The notes under the pieces: generated by a model
Databases searched by the model: none
Told to the model about the DNA's origin: nothing
The model's input: the letters and a program-made list of their open reading frames with translations, nothing else
NCBI RefSeq assembly: GCF_012935715.1
Contig: NZ_CP052860.1
Span: 2,356,001 to 2,420,000 of the forward strand
DNA length: 64,000 bases
Source: Pseudomonas sp. ADAK13
GTDB taxonomy: Bacteria > Pseudomonadota > Gammaproteobacteria > Pseudomonadales > Pseudomonadaceae
Reading direction: 5' to 3'
Position numbers and translations under genes: made by a program
In this document: positions 55,447 to 64,000 of the stretch, one piece after another
Layout of the letters: every line of letters starts with the position of its first letter
Position numbering within the stretch: position 1 is the stretch's first letter

Positions 55447-57393
55447 TTATTGACCAGCACCGGGCTTGCCGGGAAATTTTGACTCGACGGCGGACTTGAT
55501 CGTGCCTTGCACGCCCTGAGCGCCGGGGGAGGTGCCCTTGTCGCTGCCCAGGTTGATGTCCAGTTTGCCTTTTGTCTGGATCTTGCTGCTGCCCGAGGAA
55601 AACAGGTTGAACGAGCCACAGGTCAGATTGATGTCTCCACCGGCCTTGAGCTCAATCACACTGTCGCCACACACCAGGCGAATACTGTCGCCAGCCTCGA
55701 TGGTGTAGGTCGTGGCGGCACTGTCAGACTTGGCCCCGCCCACCAGCACGGTGTCGTTGTTGCGCACGACCCGCAGGCGATTGGAGCCAATGGTCACCGT
55801 CTCGTTGTGGCCGATAGTCTTATTGCGGTCATGCCCCACCGAATGGCTTTCATCCACCTCCACCACGATGTCCTGATTCCGCTCGGCATGGATGTACAAC
55901 TGTTCCAGCCCCTTCTTGTCCTCCATGCGGATTTCATTGAAGTTGGCCGGCGTACCGCCTTTGCTGGAGCGGCTTTTCATCCCGCTTTGGGTGGCATTTT
56001 CCGGCAAGTCGTAAGGCACGGTCTGCTCGGCGTTGTACACCCTCCCGGTGATGATCGGCCGGTCCGGATCGCCTTCCAGGAAGCTCACTATCACTTCCTG
56101 GCCGATCCGTGGAATCTGCATCGAGCCCCAGTTTTTCCCGGCCCAGGACTGCGACACGCGAATCCAGCACGAGCTGTTTTCGTTGGACTGGTCGTGGCGG
56201 TCCCAATAGAAGTGCACCTTCACCCGGCCATATTGGTCGGTCCAGATTTCCTCGCCCTTGGGGCCCACCACCAGTGCCGTTTGCGGGCCTTTGACGATGG
56301 GCCGGTAGGTGTTGGCCAGCGGTCGAAAGCTCTGCTGCGCATCGATGCAGGTGAGGGTGCTTTCGAACTGGGCCGAGGCCGCACCCGCGCCGCTTTCGAG
56401 GCTTTCCTGGGCGATGTAGTAGCGGGCGCCGACGATCAGGTATTCGCGGTTCTGGTCGCGGCGGCTGAAGCCGGTGAGGCTGAACAGATGGCCGGAACCC
56501 AGGCCCCGTGCGTTGCCGCTGAATTCGACTTGTTCGTGCAGGGTTTGCAGGGCTTCGATGCGGGTGCGTGCGTAGTGTTCGCCGTCTTCGCTTTTGACGT
56601 AGGTGCCGGGGTAGTCGTACAGCGGGTAGTCGCCGGCGGTGTGCGGTCGCGGCATGGCCGAGCGCACGTCGATGCTGGCGCTGGGGCGCTGGAAGTCGTA
56701 GTCGTTGAGCTCAAGGGAGCCGGGCTGTACTTCCTGCGCCAGGTGCCAGTTGTGCATATGGTCGCGCTCGCGCTGCTGCTCGTCCTTGGGGTAGTACGGC
56801 ACCGAGGCGTAGCCGGGCACGTTGGCGTGGGCGCCGTAGGCGTCGGCCAGCACCAGCACGTGGCGGTCCTGCTCGTGGCGGAAGAAGTAGTAGATACCTT
56901 CCTGTTCCATCAGGCGGCTGACGAAATCGAAGCTGGTCTCGCGGTACTGCACGCAGTATTCCCACTCGCGGTACGGCCGGCTCAAGGCGTCTTCGAAGTC
57001 GGAAAAACCCAGGTCGCGAAACACCTGCTTGATGATCTGCGGGATGCTCAGGTTCTGGAAAATCCGGCAGTCGGACGTGCGGCTCAGCAGCCACAACCAC
57101 GGGCGCAGGGTCACCTGGTAACTGGCGAACTGGCCCTGGTCGATGTTCTGGCTGCAGCGCGCCACGATACCGTGGAAGTGCCGCTCGCCACCGTCCGCCA
57201 GTTGCAGGTTCAGGCTCATCGGCTTGCCCAGCAACTGGTTGAGGTCGATGTTGGCGTCCAGCGAGGTCAGCTGCAATTCGAAGTTGAACAGCCGGCCCAA
57301 CTCTTCGCCGCCGCCCATTTCATTGAGCAGCAGCACATCCGGCCCCAGTGGGCTGGTGATCTTGGCCAGGCGTGACGATTGGTTGAATAGCAT
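55447..57393 (-). CDS. vgrG: Type VI secretion tip protein VgrG
   Basis: A 648-residue VgrG: gp27-like base (about 1-380, 'DYPGTYVKSEDGEHYARTRI'), gp5-OB domain (about 385-470, 'VHFYWDRHDQSNENSSCWIR', 'WAGKNWGSMQIPRIGQEVIV'), and a repetitive beta-helical spike (about 490-600) ending in 'LKAGGDINLTCGSFNLFSSG'. The tail after the spike is short, so there is no fused effector domain. It forms the needle tip on which the PAAR-RHS protein sits. It starts 3 bp after the clpV stop. Confidence 0.93.
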   Translation of the reverse strand: MLFNQSSRLAKITSPLGPDVLLLNEMGGGEELGRLFNFELQLTSLDANIDLNQLLGKPMSLNLQLADGGERHFHGIVARCSQNIDQGQFASYQVTLRPWLWLLSRTSDCRIFQNLSIPQIIKQVFRDLGFSDFEDALSRPYREWEYCVQYRETSFDFVSRLMEQEGIYYFFRHEQDRHVLVLADAYGAHANVPGYASVPYYPKDEQQRERDHMHNWHLAQEVQPGSLELNDYDFQRPSASIDVRSAMPRPHTAGDYPLYDYPGTYVKSEDGEHYARTRIEALQTLHEQVEFSGNARGLGSGHLFSLTGFSRRDQNREYLIVGARYYIAQESLESGAGAASAQFESTLTCIDAQQSFRPLANTYRPIVKGPQTALVVGPKGEEIWTDQYGRVKVHFYWDRHDQSNENSSCWIRVSQSWAGKNWGSMQIPRIGQEVIVSFLEGDPDRPIITGRVYNAEQTVPYDLPENATQSGMKSRSSKGGTPANFNEIRMEDKKGLEQLYIHAERNQDIVVEVDESHSVGHDRNKTIGHNETVTIGSNRLRVVRNNDTVLVGGAKSDSAATTYTIEAGDSIRLVCGDSVIELKAGGDINLTCGSFNLFSSGSSKIQTKGKLDINLGSDKGTSPGAQGVQGTIKSAVESKFPGKPGAGQ

Positions 57394-57396
57394 TGT

Positions 57397-60075
57397 TTAT
57401 GCCGCGTCGCTGAAGTCGTAGTGCAATTCGTTATCCCGTGTGCTGATGCGCACGCCTGCCAGTGCCTTGCCTTCGAGCATGCGGGTGAGGAATTCGCGGC
57501 TCATGTCCGGCAGCAGGCTGTTGGTCAGGAGGGTGTCGATCATCCGCCCGCCGCTCTCCGTCTCGGTGCAGCGGGACACGATCAGGTCTACCACATCGTC
57601 GTCGTAGTTGAAGTCGACCTTGTGGGTGTTCTCCACGCGCTTTTTGATGCGGTTGAGTTGCAGGCGGGTGATCGCTTTCAGCATCTCGTCGCTCAGCGGG
57701 TAGTACGGAATGGTCACCAGGCGGCCGAGCAGCGCCGGCGGAAAAATCTCCAGCAGCGGCTGGCGCAGGGCCTTGGCGATTTCCTCTGGCTCGGGGATGT
57801 TCGCCGGGTCCTTGCAGACCCGGGAAATCAGCTCGGTACCGGCGTTGGTGGTCAGCAGGATCAAGGTGTTCTTGAAGTCGATGACCCGGCCTTCGCCGTC
57901 TTCCATCACGCCCTTGTCGAATACCTGGAAGAAGATCTCGTGCACGTCCGGGTGGGCTTTTTCCACCTCGTCCAGCAGCACCACGCTGTAGGGTTTGCGC
58001 CGCACGGCTTCGGTCAGCACGCCGCCTTCGCCGTAGCCGATGTAACCCGGTGGCGCGCCCTTGAGGGTGGACACGGTGTGGGCTTCCTGGAACTCGCTCA
58101 TGTTGATGGTGATCACGTTCTGCTCGCCGCCGTACATGGCTTCGGCCAGGGCCAGGGCGGTTTCGGTCTTGCCCACGCCGGAGGTGCCGGCGAGCATGAA
58201 CACGCCAATCGGCTTGCTTGGGTTGTCGAGGCCGGCGCGGGAGGTCTGGATGCGCTTGGCGATCATCTGCAAGGCATGGTCCTGGCCGATGATGCGTTTC
58301 TTCAGGTGCTGGTCGAGGTTGAGCACCGTCTCCAATTCGTTGCGGGCCATGCGGCCCACCGGGATGCCGGTCCAGTCGGCGACCACCGAGGCCACGGCCT
58401 GGTAATCCACGGTGGGCAGGATCAGCGGGGTTTCACCTTGCAGGGTGCTGAGGCGCTGTTGCAGGTCCACCAGCTTGGCACGCAGTTCATCGCTTTCGTT
58501 GTTACCCGCATCGCTGTCCACGACACCGGCTTTTTCACGCAACGTCGCACGGGTGGCGAGCAGCTCGTCCACCAGGGTTTTCTCTTCGGCCCAGCGGGTT
58601 TCAAGCGTCGCCAGGCGCTCGCGTTCGGCGCTGAGCAGCGCTTCGCTGTTGGTCTGACGCGCACCGATGGCGATGCCGATTGCATGCTCGCGGGCGATGA
58701 TTTGCAGCTCGGTCTCCAGCGCCTCGATACGCCGGCGGCTGTCGTCGACCTCCGCCGGCACCGCGTGCAGGCTGATGGCGACGCGGGCGCAGGCAGTGTC
58801 CAGCAGGCTGACGGATTTGTCCGGCAACTGGCGTGCCGGGATGTAGCGGTGGGACAGCTTCACCGAGGCTTCCAGGGCTTCATCGAGGATCTGCACCTGA
58901 TGGTGTTTTTCCATGGTCGAGGCCACGCCGCGCATCATCAGCAGCGCCTTGTCTTCCGACGGCTCGGCCACTTGCACCACCTGGAAACGGCGGGTCAGGG
59001 CCGGGTCCTTTTCGATGTGCTTCTTGTACTCGGCCCAGGTGGTGGCGGCCACGGTACGCAAGGTGCCGCGGGCCAGTGCAGGCTTGAGCAGGTTGGCCGC
59101 GTCACCGGTGCCGGCGGCGCCACCGGCACCCACCAGGGTGTGGGCTTCGTCGATAAACAGGATGATCGGTTTCGGCGAGGCCTGGACGTCTTCGATGACC
59201 TGGCGCAGGCGCTGCTCGAACTCGCCTTTCATGCTGGCGCCGGCTTGCAGCAGGCCCACGTCCAGGCTGCGCAGTTCCACATCTTTCAGTGCCGGCGGTA
59301 CGTCACCGGCGACGATGCGCAGGGCGAAACCTTCGACCACGGCGGTCTTGCCGACGCCGGCTTCACCGGTCAGGATCGGGTTGTTCTGGCGCCGACGCAT
59401 CAGGATGTCCACCAGTTGGCGGATCTCTTCGTCACGCCCCACGATCGGGTCGAGCTTGCCGCTGCGGGCCTGTTCGGTCAGGTCGACGGTGAAGCGCTTG
59501 AGGGCTTCCTGCTTGCCCATGGCGCTGGGGGCCATGGCGCCGCTGGCTTCGCCGGGCACCGCGCCGGCGTTGAAACCGTCGCTGGCACTCAAGGCATTTT
59601 CGGGCGAGTCGCCGACGTATTCATCGAAGCGCTCGCTCAGGGCTTCGGCCTTGATCTTGTCGAACTCCCCCGACAACCCCAGGAGCGCGTGGCGCAGGCT
59701 CGGCGTCTTGAGAATCCCCAGCACCAGGTAACCGGTGCGCACCTGGCTTTCGCCAAACATCAGGCTGCCGTAGACCCAGCCACGTTCGACGGCTTCTTCC
59801 ACGTGGGACGACAGGTCGGTGATCGACGTCGAGCCACGGGGCAGGCGGTCCAGGGCTTCGGTCAGGTCGCGGGCGAGGCGTGCCGGCTCGACGTTGAACT
59901 GACGAATGATGCGGTGCAGGTCCGAGTCCTGCAGTTGCAGCAACTGGTGAAACCAGTGGGCCAGTTCCACGTACGGGTTGCCCCGCAGCTTGCAGAACAC
60001 GGTGGCGGCTTCGATGGCCTTGTAGGCCACGCTGTTGAGTTTGCCGAACAGTGCGGCGCGACTGATTTCACCCAT
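57397..60075 (-). CDS. clpV: Type VI secretion ATPase ClpV (TssH)
   Basis: An 892-residue class 1 AAA+ ATPase that disassembles contracted TssBC sheaths. The N-terminal ClpN domain (about 1-160) has an extra helix typical of ClpV. NBD1 has Walker A 'GEAGVGKT' (about 231-238) and Walker B 'ILFIDEAH'. The middle domain is helical (about 420-550). NBD2 has 'GTSGVGKTE' (about 626-634) and 'VVLLDEVEKAHPD'. The 5' end overlaps tssG by 8 bp. ClpB is similar but lacks this context. Confidence 0.95.
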   Translation of the reverse strand: MGEISRAALFGKLNSVAYKAIEAATVFCKLRGNPYVELAHWFHQLLQLQDSDLHRIIRQFNVEPARLARDLTEALDRLPRGSTSITDLSSHVEEAVERGWVYGSLMFGESQVRTGYLVLGILKTPSLRHALLGLSGEFDKIKAEALSERFDEYVGDSPENALSASDGFNAGAVPGEASGAMAPSAMGKQEALKRFTVDLTEQARSGKLDPIVGRDEEIRQLVDILMRRRQNNPILTGEAGVGKTAVVEGFALRIVAGDVPPALKDVELRSLDVGLLQAGASMKGEFEQRLRQVIEDVQASPKPIILFIDEAHTLVGAGGAAGTGDAANLLKPALARGTLRTVAATTWAEYKKHIEKDPALTRRFQVVQVAEPSEDKALLMMRGVASTMEKHHQVQILDEALEASVKLSHRYIPARQLPDKSVSLLDTACARVAISLHAVPAEVDDSRRRIEALETELQIIAREHAIGIAIGARQTNSEALLSAERERLATLETRWAEEKTLVDELLATRATLREKAGVVDSDAGNNESDELRAKLVDLQQRLSTLQGETPLILPTVDYQAVASVVADWTGIPVGRMARNELETVLNLDQHLKKRIIGQDHALQMIAKRIQTSRAGLDNPSKPIGVFMLAGTSGVGKTETALALAEAMYGGEQNVITINMSEFQEAHTVSTLKGAPPGYIGYGEGGVLTEAVRRKPYSVVLLDEVEKAHPDVHEIFFQVFDKGVMEDGEGRVIDFKNTLILLTTNAGTELISRVCKDPANIPEPEEIAKALRQPLLEIFPPALLGRLVTIPYYPLSDEMLKAITRLQLNRIKKRVENTHKVDFNYDDDVVDLIVSRCTETESGGRMIDTLLTNSLLPDMSREFLTRMLEGKALAGVRISTRDNELHYDFSDAA

Positions 60076-61111
60076 GCTCTGGATTCCTTGAGGTGTTGGC
60101 GTGTTCGGCGTAATGCCGGGCCAGGATTAGGTCGTTGGCGTCGTGCCCGGGTTGGCCGAGCCAGGTGTTGAAGCCCAGACGGAACTGGCCATTGAGTTGC
60201 AGCGCCGGCACTTCGGGTTGTTGCAAAACCAGGTTCAGGTCCCAGTCCAGTTCATGGCCCAGGTATTCGGCGACCCAGGCCACCAGCTCGTTGAACGGCT
60301 GGCTGCCGGGCAACATGCCCATGTAGTCATCGAGCGTCAGTGGGCCGAGGCGGATACGGAATTTGTGCTGGCGGTCCCACACATGGCTGCCCAGGCAAAA
60401 GTCCACGCCCAACTGATTGGCGCTGACACTCACACGGCTGCGCTCGGGCAGTTCCAGCCATTGGCCGACGTACTCTTCGATCTCCACCGGCAGGCCGAAG
60501 TACTCACCGAGAATCGCCTTGAGGCCATCCGGGTAGCGGGTTTGCGCCGACAGATGGCCGCTGTAATGCAGTTTCGCCGTGTCGGGGATCAGGCCCTGGT
60601 TGAGCAGGCTCGGTGTACCGCGACCGCTCAAGGCGGCGAGGCGCGCCGACCAGTAATCATCGTCCGGGCGGTCATGGCTGACGGTGGGTCGCGCCTCGGC
60701 CCAAGCCCGATAAAACAGGGTCAGCAGACGGTGGTGGAACACATCCAGGAAGCGCTTGCTGGTGCTGTCGGCGTTGTTGCGCTGGCGCTCGCGCACGTAC
60801 TCGGTAATGTGCAGCGGCAGCGGGCCGTTGGGGCCACCGAGGCCAAAAAAGAACTGCTCCAGCCGTGCCGGTTTGCCTTCAGCGCCGGGTTCGACCGACG
60901 CCAGTGTGGCCGGGGCAAAGGTGCAATCGGCCTGCTGCCCGAGGCGCAACGGATCATCTGCCAGGCGCAGGGAATGCCCCAGGCGCGGCAGGTCTTGCGA
61001 TTCGCACTCGATACGGCGCAGCGCCTGGAAGAAGTCATATTCCCAGGGCTCCTGATGCATCGCATCCAGGGTACTCACAGGGTCGGACGGCGTCCGGGCT
61101 TGGCTTTCCAT
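60068..61111 (-). CDS. tssG: Type VI baseplate subunit TssG
   Basis: A 347-residue TssG: the conserved 'EPWEYDFFQALRRIECE' region (about residues 21-37), 'FFFGLGGPNGPLPLHITEYV' (about 86-105), and 'GSHVWDRQHKFRIRLGPLTL' (about 240-260). It is a wedge component with TssF, TssE and TssK. The ATG at 61111 lies 37 bp inside the end of tssF; a later ATG at 61060 (residue 18) would remove the overlap, so the start is not certain. Confidence 0.92.
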   Translation of the reverse strand: MESQARTPSDPVSTLDAMHQEPWEYDFFQALRRIECESQDLPRLGHSLRLADDPLRLGQQADCTFAPATLASVEPGAEGKPARLEQFFFGLGGPNGPLPLHITEYVRERQRNNADSTSKRFLDVFHHRLLTLFYRAWAEARPTVSHDRPDDDYWSARLAALSGRGTPSLLNQGLIPDTAKLHYSGHLSAQTRYPDGLKAILGEYFGLPVEIEEYVGQWLELPERSRVSVSANQLGVDFCLGSHVWDRQHKFRIRLGPLTLDDYMGMLPGSQPFNELVAWVAEYLGHELDWDLNLVLQQPEVPALQLNGQFRLGFNTWLGQPGHDANDLILARHYAEHANTSRNPEHG

Positions 61112-62934
61112 CGCATGATCTCGCCGCGTTCGGTGGTACGGATCACCGTCTCGGTAAAACTGTTGATCGACACGTAGCGTGCCAGGAACCGTTCAAACAC
61201 CGCACCGAGCAGGAACACGCCGGTACCGCGGAACGCGTTTTCATCAAATTCCAACGTTATTTCCAGGCCCCGGCCAAACACGATCGGGCCGGGCATCGGC
61301 AGGCGGCGGGTCACCGCTTTGCTGCGGACCTCGCGCAGGCCTTCGATCTGCAGTTGCAGGGCGGCGTCGTTGCTGTCGCCATACAGGCGCAGCAGCTCGC
61401 GCAGTGCGGCGGCGCCCTGGCCTTGCTCGCTCAGCGACAAGTAGTTCAACGACAACTGGCTGATCAGGCGCCAGGCCTTGGCGTCATGGGCATGGCTGGC
61501 GCGCGGGCGGCTCGGCCCGGCGACGCAGCGCACCGCCAGCACCGGCGCGCTGTCGGCCAAGGTGAAGTCAGTTTTGCCATTGCCTACGCTCATGAACAGC
61601 GGCAAATCGCGGTTGGTGCACAGCGCAGTCACGCCGAGTTGGCGCAGGTCATGGCGGTATGGCGCTTGCTGGCTGTCCACCAGGCTGACGAAGGTTTCGC
61701 TGCCCACGTAGGTGGAGCGCGGCCCGTTGCGGCGTTGGTCGCTCGACAACACGCGGGGTTCGCGGCGTACCGTGTAGTAAGCCTGGTCACGACCGTAGCG
61801 CGACGGATCGCGCACGGCGTAGAACGGCAAAAATGGCTGCTCCGGGCCGGTGCCGTGGCCCGTGATACCGCTGAGGGAGTGAATCTCGAAATCCATCGGC
61901 CGGGTGCGGTCGGCAATCACGTGGTGTTCGTTGACCCGCTCGGACAAGTGAATCCGGTCCACCCGCTTGGGAAACAGGTTGATCGCCGGCGTGCAGAACG
62001 GCACGAATTGCGCCTTGCCGACGCTGCCTTCCAGGCTCGGATCGTGACGGTCGAACAGCACAATCAGTTCCAGCTCCTGGCCGTCGCAGCGTTTTACCGC
62101 GCGGCTCAGTTCCGCGAACTCGACGAACAAAAAACGGTGGGGCAGGGCGAAGTATTCCTGAAGCAGGCGATAGCCCTGAAAGGCGCGCGGCACCACCGGC
62201 ATCGCGGCATCGGCGTCGTCAAAACCCCGGGAGCGCAAGGCATCCGGCGGCAGGCGTTCCACCCAATCACCGCCGGGCTTGCGCGCGAACACCGCACAGG
62301 CATTGCCCAGCAGTTGTTCGTAGAGGCGGAACGGTTGTTCGTCGGCACCGCTGAGGTACAGCGGCAAGTTATCCAGCGCGAGGCTGTTGAACGGTAACTC
62401 GGCGCCGGTACGCAGGGTCAGGCGCAGGCCGGCCTTGGCCTTGGGTTCACTGGCGGCCAGGCGCCCCAACACTGCGGACGGGTTGCCGAAGTATTCGGCC
62501 TGGGCGACTTGCAACGGCCATAACGTCACCGGGTGAGCGGTGCGGTACTCGCAGCAGGTCTGGGTTTCGCGGCCCAGTGCGGCGCGCAATACCGTATCGC
62601 GGGGCAGCGGAAAACCGCTGGCCAGGGAGCCTTCATCGGGATCGGCCTGCAACTGCACCACGGTCATCGACGGGGTCGGTGCCAGGTAGTGCGGGTAGGC
62701 GATTTCCAGCAGGTTGTGGGTGAAGGTCGGGTACTCGGCGTCGAGCTTGAGCTGTACCCGCGCCGTGAGATAAGCAAAACCTTCGAGCAAGCGTTCCACG
62801 TACGGGTCGGCGCAGTCCATGCCGGACAGGGTCAGCCGACTGGCGATCTTCGGGTATTCCTTGGCGAACTCTGCGGCGCTTTCGCGCACGTGGTGCAGTT
62901 CCTGGTTGTACAGCTCCAGCAGGCGCGGGTTCAT
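61075..62934 (-). CDS. tssF: Type VI baseplate subunit TssF
   Basis: A 619-residue TssF: start '[20 protein letters not shown]' with '[12 protein letters not shown]' and '[20 protein letters not shown]' (about residues 40-60), and the C-terminal '[10 protein letters not shown]'. It is the main wedge protein of the baseplate. The ATG at 62934 overlaps the tssE stop (ATGA), giving translational coupling; the longer frame upstream is antisense-like and lacks family resemblance. Confidence 0.93.
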   Translation of the reverse strand: MNPRLLELYNQELHHVRESAAEFAKEYPKIASRLTLSGMDCADPYVERLLEGFAYLTARVQLKLDAEYPTFTHNLLEIAYPHYLAPTPSMTVVQLQADPDEGSLASGFPLPRDTVLRAALGRETQTCCEYRTAHPVTLWPLQVAQAEYFGNPSAVLGRLAASEPKAKAGLRLTLRTGAELPFNSLALDNLPLYLSGADEQPFRLYEQLLGNACAVFARKPGGDWVERLPPDALRSRGFDDADAAMPVVPRAFQGYRLLQEYFALPHRFLFVEFAELSRAVKRCDGQELELIVLFDRHDPSLEGSVGKAQFVPFCTPAINLFPKRVDRIHLSERVNEHHVIADRTRPMDFEIHSLSGITGHGTGPEQPFLPFYAVRDPSRYGRDQAYYTVRREPRVLSSDQRRNGPRSTYVGSETFVSLVDSQQAPYRHDLRQLGVTALCTNRDLPLFMSVGNGKTDFTLADSAPVLAVRCVAGPSRPRASHAHDAKAWRLISQLSLNYLSLSEQGQGAAALRELLRLYGDSNDAALQLQIEGLREVRSKAVTRRLPMPGPIVFGRGLEITLEFDENAFRGTGVFLLGAVFERFLARYVSINSFTETVIRTTERGEIMRWKAKPGRRPTL

Positions 62935-63449
62935 GGGCGCCTCCGCTGGTCGGCGTTCACCACACGCACATGGCCGGACTCCAGGTCCAGGTCGGTTTGC
63001 AGCAACAGGCGCAACGGCACCGGCTGCGCCCACAGGTCGCCCTCTATCTCGAAACTCAGGGCGTTATGGTTCATTTCGCCATGGCCGACGCGTGCCTTGA
63101 CCCGCAGGGTATGGCGCAGGATACGTGGCTCGAAGGTGGCGATAGCCTGTTGGATCAAGGCTTCCAGGGCACTCACATCGACACTGGAGACACTGTTGCC
63201 CGCCAGCGCCGGCAGCCCGTAATTGACCACCGACGTACCGGCGGGCGTGTGCAGCGTGGCATCGGCGTTGAGCAATGAAGTGGTGTTGAGCAGCCACGTC
63301 AGGTCACGCAGCACCGAGGCTTTCAATTGGCTCAGGGACAGCACGCGTTTGTCGGCGCTTTCCTTGGGATTGGTCGGGTCATCGTCGGTCAACCGGTCCA
63401 GCAGGGACGGTTGCAGGCGATCGCGGGAAGCAATTTCAGTTACCACCAA
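62931..63449 (-). CDS. tssE: Type VI baseplate subunit TssE (gp25-like)
   Basis: A 172-residue gp25-like protein: '[14 protein letters not shown]' at the start, '[20 protein letters not shown]' (about residues 42-61), '[11 protein letters not shown]' and a C-terminal '[19 protein letters not shown]' that carries the conserved EPR motif. It nucleates the tail sheath. It lies 75 bp after hcp, with a strong hairpin in between and no tagJ gene. Confidence 0.93.
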   Translation of the reverse strand: MVVTEIASRDRLQPSLLDRLTDDDPTNPKESADKRVLSLSQLKASVLRDLTWLLNTTSLLNADATLHTPAGTSVVNYGLPALAGNSVSSVDVSALEALIQQAIATFEPRILRHTLRVKARVGHGEMNHNALSFEIEGDLWAQPVPLRLLLQTDLDLESGHVRVVNADQRRRP

Positions 63450-63491
63450 AGCAGCTCCACGGACGGGTTGCGAGAGGAACAGGGGGCTTGC

Positions 63492-63514
63492 AGCCGCCGC
63501 CTGGGGCGGCGGCT
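63492..63514 (-). promoter_or_regulatory. Strong hairpin between hcp and tssE
   Basis: AGCCGCCGCC (63492-63501) and GGCGGCGGCT (63505-63514) form a perfect 10-bp stem with a 3-base loop. Without a T-run it is more likely an mRNA-stabilising or partial-termination element that raises hcp expression over tssE (inference). Confidence 0.6.
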
Positions 63515-63524
63515 ACAGGGGCAA

Positions 63525-64000
63525 TCAGCGTTTGGTGTTGGAGCGAATGTTCCAGCCGAACTTGATCGCGCCGCCGTCTTTGGTGCCGTCGGCTTTCTGT
63601 GGCTGGTAGTCCACCATCACCTGGGCAAAGTTCAGGGTGACGTTTTCGGTCAGGCGATCATCGCTGCCCGAACCGCCGGTGCTCAGGGAAGTCACCAGCA
63701 CTTCTTCCAGGTTGATGATCATGTACTCGACCTGGCTTTCACCGCCGGCCTTGCGCACGGTCAGGGTGACCTTGTCGATGTGCTTGCCGCTGGCGCAGTG
63801 CATCATCAGGTTCGGCGAGGCCTTGTCGACGTACTTGGTCAGCGACAGGTCCTGGATATTCACCTTGCCCGCGCCGCCGCCACCGCCCACGTGCATGTTG
63901 CCGGACTGGGCCATGCCCCAGCTCCAGTTCAGTACGTCGATTTCGTCCTTGTGGGCCTTGTCCATGGACTCGCCCTTGATGTCGCCGATCTTGATGAAAA
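63525..64000 (-). CDS. hcp: Type VI secretion tube protein Hcp, cut by the window edge
   Basis: The frame is open to the right edge. The visible 158 residues begin 'FIKIGDIKGESMDKAHKDEI' and include 'WSWGMAQSGNMHVGGGGGAG', 'LSLTKYVDKASPNLMMHCAS' and 'FAQVMVDYQPQKADG', all typical of Hcp1-type proteins (usual length about 160-170, so only the first few residues are missing). It forms the hexameric rings of the tube and is also secreted. The next ATG inside (63965) is not the start. Genes for the sheath (tssB, tssC) would lie beyond the edge. Confidence 0.93.
   Translation of the reverse strand, partial: FIKIGDIKGESMDKAHKDEIDVLNWSWGMAQSGNMHVGGGGGAGKVNIQDLSLTKYVDKASPNLMMHCASGKHIDKVTLTVRKAGGESQVEYMIINLEEVLVTSLSTGGSGSDDRLTENVTLNFAQVMVDYQPQKADGTKDGGAIKFGWNIRSNTKR

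Noticed and set aside
57421..60171. 916-codon open frame on the plus strand opposite clpV
   Set aside because: Antisense shadow of clpV with biased composition and no recognisable domain.

Overview
The window looks like chromosome of a fluorescent Pseudomonas (P. fluorescens group). GC is high, many genes are closest in my memory to P. aeruginosa genes, and the core gene order (pycR-pycAB, aspA, purEK, pstSCAB-phoU, phoBR, ubiCA, rubredoxin/reductase, HU) runs in the same order as the PA54xx to PA534x stretch near the replication origin. Dispersed inverted repeats of the Pseudomonas REP/REPIN kind sit in many intergenic gaps. The species call and the PA correspondences are from memory, not from a search.

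Layout. 1-5.3 kb: end of an RpiR/HexR-type regulator, a small basic protein, the LysR regulator pycR and, divergently, the two-subunit pyruvate carboxylase pycA-pycB. 5.3-9.7 kb: two autotransporter-type proteins, one almost without a passenger. 9.8-13.3 kb: two GNAT acetyltransferases and a PaiB-like FMN-binding protein, divergent from a MocR-type regulator whose linker DNA is a 12-bp tandem array of DnaA-box-like sequences. 13.3-17.9 kb: a 1547-residue DUF6543/dermonecrotic-toxin-like protein. 18-20.2 kb: an acetylpolyamine amidohydrolase coupled to a polyamine-binding protein. 20.3-25.7 kb: an AraC regulator, L-asparaginase, a sodium:alanine-type symporter and aspartase, together a route for asparagine/aspartate use. 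25.8-32.9 kb: a LysR regulator, purEK behind a possible attenuator, small envelope proteins, a hexose-phosphate mutarotase, a thioesterase and an MFS transporter.

33-46.2 kb is the phosphate region: pstS, pstC, pstA, pstB and phoU, a response regulator, an M23 peptidase, a CorC/HlyC-type membrane protein, then phoR and phoB on the other strand. Good Pho boxes stand before pstS and pstC, and two facing Pho-box-like sites lie before phoB. 46.2-49.7 kb: ubiA and ubiC, rubredoxin, rubredoxin reductase and an HU protein.

49.8-64 kb: part of a type VI secretion locus, all on the minus strand: hcp (cut by the window edge), tssE, tssF, tssG, clpV, vgrG, an Eag-type chaperone, a prePAAR/PAAR-RHS effector with a 128-residue C-terminal toxin, and an AT-rich pentapeptide-repeat protein overlapping the effector stop, the likely immunity protein. 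The most interesting items are this RHS toxin/pentapeptide pair, the DnaA-box-like array inside the MocR gene, the large DUF6543-type protein, the passenger-poor autotransporter beside its full-length relative, and the structured leader of purE.
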